Below, piece after piece: positions 1-6,129 of a DNA stretch of 9,583 bases. The position numbers were made by a program, and so were the translations under genes. Source of the DNA: Gorillibacterium sp. (GTDB taxonomy: Bacteria; Bacillota; Bacilli; Paenibacillales; NBRC-103111); contig JACMJI010000371.1 in assembly GCA_014380705.1 (NCBI GenBank), positions 1 through 9,583 of the forward strand, read 5' to 3'. The notes beneath the pieces were generated by a model. That model did no database searches, was not told where the DNA came from, and worked only from the letters and a program-made list of their open reading frames with translations. Position 1 is the first letter of the stretch. Each line of letters opens with the position of its first letter.

Positions 1-1116
1 GTCGTTACGCACAACCGATATCTGTTGAATCATTGTTTCAACAAAATCATACACCATGAAAACAAGGAGATCCAAGAATTTGACGGGCGATATATCGAGT
101 ATAACTTCTCATTGCTTCAGACTAAAATTGAGCTGCAAGAACTCGCAATCGCTGAAGAAGAAGAAATCGAGCGAAACGATAACATCATCGATAATCTTAG
201 AGCGATCGCGACTTATAATTCAGAAGCATCCAGAGGCAGAGCGTTAAAAGCCAGGGTTAGGTTTCAAGAAAGATTGGAAGCGCGTAGAATCAAAGCGCCG
301 TTTGTCAATATTAAGCAGCCGGATATTACTTTTGGTGTGGATCATGAAATGGAAGACACCACTGTTGTAAATGTCCATGATTATAGCGTTGCCTTCGATG
401 AGCTGCTTTTAGAAAATGTTAACTTTGAGATTGGGTCTACGGATAAAGTAGCCATTATCGGTCCAAACGGTACCGGGAAAACAACTTTGCTCAGAGAAAT
501 CTTTAAAAACAATCATGAGTCGATCGAAATAAATGCTGATGTTAAAATAGCTTATTTATCTCAGATTCAAGGCGAAACGCTTAAAGATTCCAATACCATA
601 ATGGATGAATTCATCGATGCCGGGTTTAAAACGTATGACGAGATCAGATCGTTTCTTTCAAACTATGATTTTGAAGGAGAAATCCTTGATCAAAAGATCG
701 AATCTTTGTCTGGTGGAGAAAAAAACATGCTTCAATTGGCCAAAGTGGCTGCTAGCTTTGCAAACGTACTGCTTCTTGACGAACCGACAAGCCATTTGGA
801 CATCTATACACAGATCGCACTGGAGAAAGCCATCGAAGACTATAAAGGTGCGATTCTGATGATTTCTCATGATTTCTATTCGGTCGTAAACGGCATGGAT
901 TATGTGTTAATCATTGACGATAAGACGATTAGAAAAGTGAGCATGCGAAAATTTAGACAGATGATTTATGCGAGTCATTTTAATAGAGACTATTTGGAAA
1001 CGGAACAAAAGAAAAAGTCGGTTGAAATGAAAATAGAATTGGCTTTAAAAGATAAGAATTTTGAACTTGCAAAAGGTTTGGTCGATGAGTTGGAAGAGAT
1101 AATTAAGCTGCTTTAA
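1..1116 (+). CDS. ABC-F family ATPase, C-terminal part (5' end outside window)
   Basis: Soluble ABC-F proteins carry two nucleotide-binding domains and no membrane domain; they act on the ribosome as translation factors or antibiotic-protection proteins. The frame is open from base 1, so the gene is cut by the window edge; a TTG at 25 is not a credible start because homology continues upstream of it. The first visible residues, VVTHNRYLLN, match the H-loop end of the first ATPase domain. A charged helical linker follows, then the complete second domain: Walker A GPNGTGKTT (from base 460), Q-loop YLSQ, signature LSGGEKNMLQLAK, Walker B LLLDEPTSHLD and H-loop ISHD. The last ~40 residues are a Lys/Glu-rich helix. 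About 371 residues are visible. The gene is more AT-rich than the operon downstream. The subclass is not recognised, so a resistance role cannot be claimed. Family assignment is firm. Confidence 0.93.
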   Translation, partial: VVTHNRYLLNHCFNKIIHHENKEIQEFDGRYIEYNFSLLQTKIELQELAIAEEEEIERNDNIIDNLRAIATYNSEASRGRALKARVRFQERLEARRIKAPFVNIKQPDITFGVDHEMEDTTVVNVHDYSVAFDELLLENVNFEIGSTDKVAIIGPNGTGKTTLLREIFKNNHESIEINADVKIAYLSQIQGETLKDSNTIMDEFIDAGFKTYDEIRSFLSNYDFEGEILDQKIESLSGGEKNMLQLAKVAASFANVLLLDEPTSHLDIYTQIALEKAIEDYKGAILMISHDFYSVVNGMDYVLIIDDKTIRKVSMRKFRQMIYASHFNRDYLETEQKKKSVEMKIELALKDKNFELAKGLVDELEEIIKLL

Positions 1117-1150
1117 ATGATAACTCTCATGATGACGGCGGAAAAGGATC

Positions 1151-1194
1151 AATAAAAAGACACTGATGAATAAAAATCTCAGTGTCTCTTTTAT
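1151..1194 (+). terminator. Rho-independent terminator after the ABC-F gene
   Basis: A 9-bp perfect stem, AGACACTGA at 1158-1166 and TCAGTGTCT at 1179-1187, with a 12-nt loop, is followed by CTTTTATT. An A-rich run (AATAAAA) precedes the stem and pairs with the T-rich run, so it could also stop transcription on the opposite strand. It starts about 35 bp after the ABC-F stop codon. Confidence 0.85.
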
Positions 1195-1343
1195 TATATG
1201 GATTTCTTGATATTTCAAATTAACGTGTACTTTCAATCCCGCCAAAGGTATTTGTTCGTGACCACAGGAAACAAAGCGCTTATTGAACGGCGATTTACCT
1301 TAATCCCATCTTTTAAAATGATTTCCAACCAACGGAGGAGCGT

Positions 1344-1366
1344 TTACGATCCGATACAAATCGTAA
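1344..1366. repeat. Inverted repeat TTACGAT / ATCGTAA, possible operator
   Basis: TTACGAT at 1344-1350 and its exact reverse complement ATCGTAA at 1360-1366 are separated by 9 bp. The extended half-site TTTACGATC, starting at 1343, occurs again at 1392-1400, just upstream of the proposed promoter. This arrangement could be a regulator binding site, but no regulator is known and chance occurrence is possible. Confidence 0.35.
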
Positions 1367-1406
1367 CTTATTATTAACAAATACAAACCTTTTTACGATC
1401 GCCCAT

Positions 1407-1434
1407 ACCCTCTTCTGACTCCCCTCATAGAATA
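1407..1434 (+). promoter_or_regulatory. Sigma-K-like promoter for the FAD oxidase gene
   Basis: CATAGAATA at 1426-1434 fits the sigma-K -10 consensus CATAnnnTA exactly, and AC at 1407-1408 lies 17 bp upstream, as in the AC-N16/17-CATAnnnTA consensus of B. subtilis mother-cell promoters. Transcription would begin near 1441, giving a leader of about 50 nt. No good sigma-A promoter was seen close to the gene. The two-base -35 makes the match cheap, so confidence is moderate; the CotQ-like identity of the downstream gene supports it. Confidence 0.5.
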
Positions 1435-1490
1435 TATGGCATGTGCCGAATTAGATTTTTTGCCATTTCAATATTTGGGGAGTTGGTTAA

Positions 1491-2849
1491 GTGAATTCGA
1501 AGATAGAGCTTACGGGGCGGGTAATCTATAAAGGAGATCCAGGTTATGAGGAAGCCCGCAAAAATTGGGATCCGCATACGAACAAATTTCCTAAGGTTTT
1601 TGTTTTTGCCCAGAACACGAAGGATGTTGCAAATGCAATAAGGTGGGCCCGTATTAACAAGGTCCCCATTCGCCCCAGAAGTGGACGGCATGCCCTTGAG
1701 ACTAACCTTTCGCAGGTCAACGGGGGCATTGTTATAGATGTGAGCGAGCTCAAGACCATCAAGCTTAATAGAAAGTGTGGTACAGTCGTTGTTGGAACGG
1801 GCAACCGTGTAGGAAGAATCGTTGACAGGCTTGCTAGACAAGGATATATGGCCCCATTCGGGGACAGTCCTTCGGTCGGGATCGGCGGCATTACGGCTGG
1901 AGGCGGGATCGGGCCGCTCCAACGTACAATTGGTCTAATTAGTGATAATCTAATCGGACTCGAAATGGTAGATGCCAAAGGAAGAATCCTTCGAGCAAGC
2001 AGAAAACGTAATTCCGATCTGTTATGGGCTTCCCGAGGCGGCGGCGGCGGTAACTTTGGCGTCTATACCAAATATAAGTTTAAGGTGAGGCGCGCTCCGG
2101 TTAAGGCTACCGTATTCCAAATCACTTGGCCCTGGAACCAGTTCGAGAAGGTCGTTAAAGCATGGCAGCGTTGGGCTCCTTTCACTAGCACCAAGCTGGG
2201 CAGTGAGTTAACTGTTGGTCCTAAAAAGGGTGGAAATGTCAGCATGCTGGGGATTTACCTCGGATCCAAGATGAATGCCCTCCGCCTGTTAAAGCAAATT
2301 GTTAGTGTCGGAGAGACTAGCACTCAAGTAATCCGGGAACTTCCATACCTGCAAGCTACGAAATTTATGCTGGCCCCCGACCCCGTGACTACCCAAAAGT
2401 TCAGCAATCAGTTCTCCAGCGGTTTCGGCAAACGACCATTTCCAGATAAAGCCTATAAAGCGATGCGTGAGTTTCTGGAAAATGCAGAGGGAGGGACTCC
2501 AGCGGGATTCTACTTCCTTAACTGGGGTGGGGCCATAAGGCGTCTTGCACCAAAAGATACCGCATTCTACTGGCGCAAAGCTCAATTCTATGTAGAATGG
2601 AACAGCTCATGGGTAAAACCATCACACGCAGCTAAAAACATTGCTTTAGCTCGCAACACCAGGAAGAATATGCAGCCATATATTGTTGGATCCTATATAA
2701 ACGTTCCGGATCAGGGAATAAAATGTTCAGGGCCGGTTTATTACGGTGAGAATTACGCTAGACTGAGGAGAGTTAAAGCGAAATACGATCCGAAAAATAT
2801 CTTCAATAATCCACAAAGTATTCCACCAGCGAAGCGCAAGATAAAATAA
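1491..2849 (+). CDS. FAD-binding oxidoreductase, berberine bridge enzyme family (CotQ/YvdP-like)
   Basis: Predicted flavin oxidase of 452 residues that passes electrons from an organic substrate to oxygen; substrate unknown. An N-terminal PCMH-type FAD domain includes FAQNTKDVANAIRWAR and RPRSGRHALE, where His67 is in the position that binds FAD covalently. Then come GDSPSVGIGGITAGGGIG (from residue 124) and DLLWASRGGGGGNFG (from about 176). The C-terminal BBE segment YYGENYARL...KYDP.NIFNNPQSIPP is textbook. The second FAD-linking residue, Cys in bicovalent members, is Ser126 here, so a single covalent link is expected. No signal peptide is visible. The protein is strongly basic, ending AKRKIK. 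The GTG start follows an in-frame TAA at 1488 and has GGGGAG 8 bp upstream. B. subtilis CotQ (YvdP) of this family is a spore-coat protein; with the sigma-K-like promoter, a coat role is inferred. Other BBE-type oxidases remain possible. Confidence 0.9.
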   Translation: MNSKIELTGRVIYKGDPGYEEARKNWDPHTNKFPKVFVFAQNTKDVANAIRWARINKVPIRPRSGRHALETNLSQVNGGIVIDVSELKTIKLNRKCGTVVVGTGNRVGRIVDRLARQGYMAPFGDSPSVGIGGITAGGGIGPLQRTIGLISDNLIGLEMVDAKGRILRASRKRNSDLLWASRGGGGGNFGVYTKYKFKVRRAPVKATVFQITWPWNQFEKVVKAWQRWAPFTSTKLGSELTVGPKKGGNVSMLGIYLGSKMNALRLLKQIVSVGETSTQVIRELPYLQATKFMLAPDPVTTQKFSNQFSSGFGKRPFPDKAYKAMREFLENAEGGTPAGFYFLNWGGAIRRLAPKDTAFYWRKAQFYVEWNSSWVKPSHAAKNIALARNTRKNMQPYIVGSYINVPDQGIKCSGPVYYGENYARLRRVKAKYDPKNIFNNPQSIPPAKRKIK

Positions 2850-3325
2850 GTCCACTGTCGACAACAGTCCGCTGAGCGAGTCATGGCGCGGCGGTCCCGG
2901 TCAGTCAGCTTGGGCTGCGCATGCGCACCAGACTCGTGCTGTGCTGATCGCTAATCTCGCCAAGGTGCGACGGGTCATCTTGTAATGTTCGCATTACTCG
3001 ACCATTTACAAATCAGAGCGAAATCGTAGGGAGCAGACTGCCGCGGGCGGAAAGCTCCTTTCGTATTCTTTCGCCGCTAATCCCGTCTCATCGAAGCTTG
3101 TAACATTTTTATTGGGACAATAGCCATAAAAAACTCACCCTTGGGTAGGGGAGAGGTCCTGATTTCGGTTGTCTGTCTATTTCTCATGATGTTGGCATAT
3201 TGGCATTATAATTCTAACGCCATTGTCGGTGAACACATTGCCGTTTGATGTAAAATATACTAGACATTATGTTTATTAAAATATACATTAAGGTTAACAT
3301 AATTTACATGGGTTAGGGGTGATCG
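2850..3325. other. Non-coding, probably degenerate region
   Basis: No protein-coding frame could be supported on either strand. The first ~250 bp are relatively GC-rich and contain an imperfect hairpin at 3030-3058 (GGAGC / GCTCC with inner CCGC / GCGG), followed by a poor T-rich stretch; it could be a weak terminator for the FAD oxidase gene. The last ~150 bp turn AT-rich and hold the repeats at 3251-3302. A small direct repeat, TTGGCAT, lies at 3192-3198 and 3200-3206, next to a TATAAT at 3207-3212 that has no suitable -35. Confidence 0.5.
3251..3302. repeat. 10-bp direct repeat and overlapping inverted repeat upstream of dehydrogenase remnant
   Basis: TAAAATATAC occurs at 3251-3260 and again at 3277-3286, a period of 26 bp. 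An inverted pair, TTATGTT at 3267-3273 and AACATAA at 3296-3302, is interleaved with it. A weak promoter could overlap: TTGATG at 3245-3250, 17 bp, TATGTT at 3268-3273. The DNA is AT-rich, which raises the odds of chance repeats. Confidence 0.4.
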
Positions 3326-3544
3326 ATGATGACAGCCATTCTTTATTTGAAATATGGCGCGCCGGATGTTCTTCAGCTCAAAGAATTGGTTCGGCCTGTA
3401 CCTAAGGACAACGAGGTGCTCATCCGTATACATGCCACTTCGGTAACCGCCGCTGACACCGTTGCGGAAGCCCACCACTATGTGGAGAAGGGACATAAAA
3501 AAGGCGTCGTCTCTCGATTGCGGTTGCGCTACAGGAAAAAATAA
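3326..3544 (+). pseudogene. Remnant of a medium-chain dehydrogenase (large internal deletion)
   Basis: The 72-residue product joins two ends of one protein family. Residues 1-44 ([19 protein letters not shown] and [10 protein letters not shown]) are the N-terminus of a GroES-like NAD(P)-dependent alcohol dehydrogenase/quinone oxidoreductase. Residues 45-61 ([16 protein letters not shown]) match its C-terminus. About 250 or more residues of the catalytic and Rossmann domains are missing between them; family members are usually about 310-340 residues. After GHKKGVV the tail ([10 protein letters not shown]) no longer matches, so the 3' end is also altered. The ATG pair at 3326 and 3329 has AGGGGTG a few bases upstream, so it may still be translated. 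Without the NAD(P)-binding domain it cannot be an active dehydrogenase. It is more GC-rich than the related gene downstream. Confidence 0.75.
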
Positions 3545-3651
3545 GGAATGGCCGTATGGCGGAAACCTTTGGGGTGATAATCGGGGAAGTCTTTTGATTA
3601 TGAGATAGAGGAGTAGGATAACAGGAAGAAGGAACGGAGGAATGGGATACG

Positions 3652-4281
3652 GTGAAAAAGATGAGAGCAGTTGTGTATACCAAATATGGATCGCCTGACG
3701 TTCTTCAGCTGAAGGAGGTAGAAAAACCCGTACCCAGGGACAATGAAATATTAGTGAGAGTATATGCGACAACGGTAACAGCGGGGGACTGGCGAATGAG
3801 AAAGGCTGATCCATTTCTTGCTAGACTTTACAATGGGTATGGAGCATCTGGAAGTGTAGGTACCTATGCGGTACAGCTAGCCAAATACTATGGGGCGAAT
3901 GTAACAGGGGTATGCAGTACCACAAATCTTGAAATGGTGAGAGCTATAGGAGCGGATAAGGTAATTGATTATACAAAGCAGGATTTTAGAGCAAGTGGAG
4001 AAAGCTATGATCTAATATTTGATGCCGTTGGCAAAAAAATATCGAAAATCACAAAATCAACATGTAAGAAATCGCTTCGTTCGAATGGAAAATATGTGAG
4101 TGTGGATATGTCACAAAAGCCTTGTACCCAAGATCTTATCTTCCTCAAAGATCTTACTGAGGCTAGTAAAATCAAACCGGTCATAGATAGACGCTATTCG
4201 TTTGAGCAAATTCCAGAGGCACATAGCTACGTCGAACAAAAACATAAGAAGGGAAACGTGGTCATTACGGTGAGAAAATAA
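3652..4281 (+). CDS. Internally deleted NAD(P)-dependent alcohol dehydrogenase/quinone oxidoreductase, probably non-functional
   Basis: The 209-residue product belongs to the medium-chain dehydrogenase family, whose members are about 310-340 residues. Residues 4-61 are the N-terminal GroES-like part ([38 protein letters not shown]). Residue 62 then jumps to the nucleotide-binding motif [19 protein letters not shown]; roughly 95-100 residues between them, most of the catalytic domain, are missing without loss of frame (junction near base 3838). A second shorter gap seems to lie around residues 150-160, between NGKYVSV and DLIFLKDL. The C-terminus ([21 protein letters not shown]) is intact. The GTG start is preceded by GGAGG at 3636-3640, 11 bp away. 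The leader is unusually purine-rich, with several AGGA/GGAG motifs. Family is firm; activity is doubtful, and annotation as a pseudogene would be defensible. Confidence 0.72.
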   Translation: MKKMRAVVYTKYGSPDVLQLKEVEKPVPRDNEILVRVYATTVTAGDWRMRKADPFLARLYNGYGASGSVGTYAVQLAKYYGANVTGVCSTTNLEMVRAIGADKVIDYTKQDFRASGESYDLIFDAVGKKISKITKSTCKKSLRSNGKYVSVDMSQKPCTQDLIFLKDLTEASKIKPVIDRRYSFEQIPEAHSYVEQKHKKGNVVITVRK

Positions 4282-4298
4282 ATCGTGTACTTCATTAT

Positions 4299-4352
4299 TT
4301 TAGAAACTTTTTAGAATTACTTTCGAGGGAGTTTAGACTCCTCCTTTAGACT
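4299..4352 (+). promoter_or_regulatory. Phased TTTAGA hexamer array, candidate response-regulator operator
   Basis: TTTAGA occurs at 4299-4304, 4310-4315, 4332-4337 and 4345-4350, and TTTCGA (one change) at 4321-4326. The first four sites start exactly 11 bp apart; the fifth is 13 bp on. The first two are embedded in longer repeats TTTTAGAA, the last two in TTTAGACT. The last two also form small inverted repeats, GGAGT-TTAG-ACTCC (4328-4341) and CTTTA-GAC-TAAAG (4344-4356). Direct repeats spaced by one helical turn are the usual target layout of OmpR-family regulators, and this operon ends with one. No convincing -35/-10 pair was found nearby, so whether the site activates or represses is unknown. 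Confidence 0.55.
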
Positions 4353-4388
4353 AAAGTTGTAGGGAAAAGAAAGACCATACAACCTAAT

Positions 4389-4407
4389 AGGAGTGAGTAT
4401 GAAATGA
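4389..4407 (+). promoter_or_regulatory. Ribosome binding site with a two-codon ATG-AAA-TGA minigene overlapping the start
   Basis: AGGAG at 4389-4393 serves two possible starts. ATG at 4399 (5 bp spacing) reads ATG AAA TGA and ends at 4407. ATG at 4404 (10 bp spacing) opens the secreted-protein gene, and its ATG overlaps the TGA. Initiation at 4399 would give Met-Lys and then stop one base away from the true start, so the two starts could compete or be linked by re-initiation. Confidence 0.45.
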
Positions 4408-5378
4408 TTAAGAAGAGTAAAGTATGGATGATCGGCTTGTCGGTGGCTGCAGTGAGTTTGTTCACGGTAACGGCGTTTGCGTCGACCCCGACTACCGGGG
4501 GTTACGATGTGTTCAAAGAAGTGCTGAAAGCGAACCATATGTCGGAGAAATCAGTTGATAGTGCGACGATCAAGGGGGGCTTCACCGTTAAAGTGGACGG
4601 GGAGACCGTGCTAACGGCGGACGGTACGACAAAGGTGGTGGACGCGGGAGATCAGCACAGCGTAAGCAGCGACTTCGGAATCACCCTCATGGGCGTCGAA
4701 CGCACGGGCAGCTTGTATAGCAGCGGCGATGACGTGGTCTATCTTGTTGACGGGACTCACGATTTGCATTATTCGGTGAACAACCTGCACGATAAGCAAA
4801 GCGGTAAGTACCACCGGTCGGTTAAGGACGACAAACACCAGGACCGCCAGATGAGCAAGGGGGAAGAAGCGCTTTTCGATTTCATGGTAGGCGATCTCAA
4901 GGATGATTTCAGCGTGACGAACCAGACAGACGGCTCGAAGACGATTACGGTTGACGTAAGCAAGGAGGAAATTCCGCTTCCGCTGCGCTTACTACTTGAT
5001 GTGGCATCGGCTGCCGACAAAGACAAGCGCGCACATGCACCGGAAGCGTCGGAAAAGTGGGAACAATTGAAGCAGTTTCCTTTCTTCCAAGGTCTTGAGG
5101 GAGTAAACCTCGAAGCACATTTGTTGCCAAAGTTGACAAAGGACGTTGCGATCGAACGCGTTCGGCTGCAGATGACGGTCAATGCGAACAACGAGTTGCT
5201 AGGCATGTTTGGCGAGCTTGAGGTGAGCGGCAAGGATGAAGCGGGCGTCACCCACCGAGTGGAACTGAAGAGCGAAGGTGACTTCAGCGGCATCAACGCA
5301 ACGACGCCAGACGTGTTTGACCCTGCCGGCAAGACCGTCAAAACAATCGATGGGATAACGTTCGGCGACCACCGCTAA
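4404..5378 (+). CDS. Secreted protein of unknown function, first gene of the ABC/two-component operon
   Basis: The family is not recognised. The 324-residue product starts with a clear signal peptide: basic KKSK, hydrophobic core WMIGLSVAAVSLFTV, and a likely signal-peptidase I cut after Ala26 (AFA-STP). It has no cysteine at all, so it is neither a lipoprotein nor disulfide-bonded. The mature part looks beta-rich, with alternating strands such as GGFTVKVDGETVLTADGTT and RLQMTVNANNELLGM, a charged His/Asp/Lys stretch near residues 135-150 (KDDKHQDRQ), and an Ala/Lys-rich helical middle near 190-215. The pattern is loosely like LolA/LppX-type folds, but this is only an impression. It precedes the ATPase gene by 28 bp with no terminator between. 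It may be an extracellular sensor partner, a binding protein for the exporter or an effector. The start at 4404 is supported by AGGAG and the signal peptide. Confidence 0.85.
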   Translation: MIKKSKVWMIGLSVAAVSLFTVTAFASTPTTGGYDVFKEVLKANHMSEKSVDSATIKGGFTVKVDGETVLTADGTTKVVDAGDQHSVSSDFGITLMGVERTGSLYSSGDDVVYLVDGTHDLHYSVNNLHDKQSGKYHRSVKDDKHQDRQMSKGEEALFDFMVGDLKDDFSVTNQTDGSKTITVDVSKEEIPLPLRLLLDVASAADKDKRAHAPEASEKWEQLKQFPFFQGLEGVNLEAHLLPKLTKDVAIERVRLQMTVNANNELLGMFGELEVSGKDEAGVTHRVELKSEGDFSGINATTPDVFDPAGKTVKTIDGITFGDHR

Positions 5379-5406
5379 CAATGCGAATTCCGGGAGGACC
5401 TTACTT

Positions 5407-6129
5407 ATGTTAGAAGTCATGGATCTTACGAAGGTCTACCCCGGCGGCCGCGGCATCCAAGGGCTGAACCTCGCCGTACATCCCGGCGAGGTTATTGCCT
5501 TATTGGGGCCGAATGGTGCCGGGAAGACAACGGCGCTGCAAGCGATGGCCGGCTGGCTTAGGACCGACCGCGGGGAAGCGCGCTTGCACGGCACCTCCAT
5601 AGCCGATCGGCCCGATATGACGAGGCCGCACATGGGGCTAATGATCGGCGAGCCATCACCGTACCCCTATCTCACGGGATATGGCTATTTAAAGCTATAT
5701 AATAAGCTGTATCCAAACATCGACGAAGCGCGCATACAACAAATGCTGGAGCTTGTGGGAATGTCGGAGCACCAACAGCTAAAGATTAAGAAGTACTCTA
5801 CCGGAATGAAGCAGCGGATCGAGCTCGCTAACGCACTGCTCCACCGTCCGCAGCTGCTTCTACTCGATGAGCCGTTCTCGGGCATGGACATCGAGGGTCG
5901 ACGGGAGCTGGCGTCAATGCTGCGAGGCCTCGTGTCTGAGACGGGAGTGAGCATCATCATCTCATCGCATCAGGTACACGATATCCATGATTGGATCACG
6001 CATGCGTGCATCATCTATGAGGGGCAGCATGTCGATACCGCCAGCGTAATGCAGATCCGAGAATCGTTCTCGGGCGTAGAGGACTACTATTTGCAATGTA
6101 TTGCAAAGAAGAGGAGCGGTGCAGCATGA
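5407..6129 (+). CDS. ABC transporter ATP-binding protein, ABC-2/BcrA type
   Basis: A 240-residue cytoplasmic ATPase that would power export through the permease encoded next. Visible motifs are Walker A GPNGAGKT (residues 34-41), a Q-loop region MIGEPSPYPYLTGY in which Glu82 stands where Gln is usual, signature YSTGMKQRIELANAL (from 130), Walker B LLLLDEPFSGMD (about 150-161) and H-loop SSHQ with His188. The STGMKQ signature and EP-x-x-YP-x-LTG motif are typical of the BcrA/CcmA-like ATPases of bacteriocin-immunity and lipid or antibiotic exporters. The ATG has a strong site (GGGAGGA) about 8 bp upstream. The stop overlaps the start of the permease gene (ATGA at 6126-6129), indicating coupled translation. 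The exported substrate cannot be read from sequence. Confidence 0.93.
   Translation: MLEVMDLTKVYPGGRGIQGLNLAVHPGEVIALLGPNGAGKTTALQAMAGWLRTDRGEARLHGTSIADRPDMTRPHMGLMIGEPSPYPYLTGYGYLKLYNKLYPNIDEARIQQMLELVGMSEHQQLKIKKYSTGMKQRIELANALLHRPQLLLLDEPFSGMDIEGRRELASMLRGLVSETGVSIIISSHQVHDIHDWITHACIIYEGQHVDTASVMQIRESFSGVEDYYLQCIAKKRSGAA

Larger units (their letters stand above)
1195..1490. other. Non-coding gap before the FAD oxidase gene
   Basis: No open frame here has a ribosome binding site and a plausible protein. The stretch holds a 7-bp inverted repeat near 1344-1366, a second copy of part of that motif at 1392-1400, a sigma-K-like promoter at 1407-1434 and the ribosome binding site GGGGAG at 1477-1482 of the next gene. 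Confidence 0.6.

Noticed and set aside
1271..1284. AAGCGCTT palindrome resembling a catabolite-control (cre) site
   Set aside because: Only the centre fits; the outer TG and CA positions of the cre consensus do not match.
1425..1978. Long open frames on the minus strand inside the FAD oxidase gene
   Set aside because: They lie opposite a well-supported gene, have no ribosome binding site or recognisable family, and read as low-information shadow translations.
3030..3058. GC-rich hairpin as terminator of the FAD oxidase gene
   Set aside because: The outer stem is only 5 bp with large internal loops, the T-tract is interrupted, and it lies about 180 bp after the stop codon; kept only as a remark.
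3125..3150. Hairpin followed by T-run if read on the minus strand
   Set aside because: The stem is short and bulged with a two-base loop, and there is no minus-strand gene for it to terminate.
3594..3622. Possible promoter TTGATT-N17-GATAAC before the second dehydrogenase gene
   Set aside because: Each box matches only four of six positions, and the transcript would start almost at the ribosome binding site.
3260..3814. 184-codon minus-strand frame across the dehydrogenase remnants
   Set aside because: It runs antisense to recognisable dehydrogenase sequence, is Pro/Leu/Ser-rich, and shows no domain.
6096..6125. Upstream ATG for the permease gene
   Set aside because: It would add ten polar residues and a 34-bp overlap with the ATPase gene, with no fitting ribosome binding site; ATG at 6126 has GAGGAG at good spacing and the common ATGA overlap.
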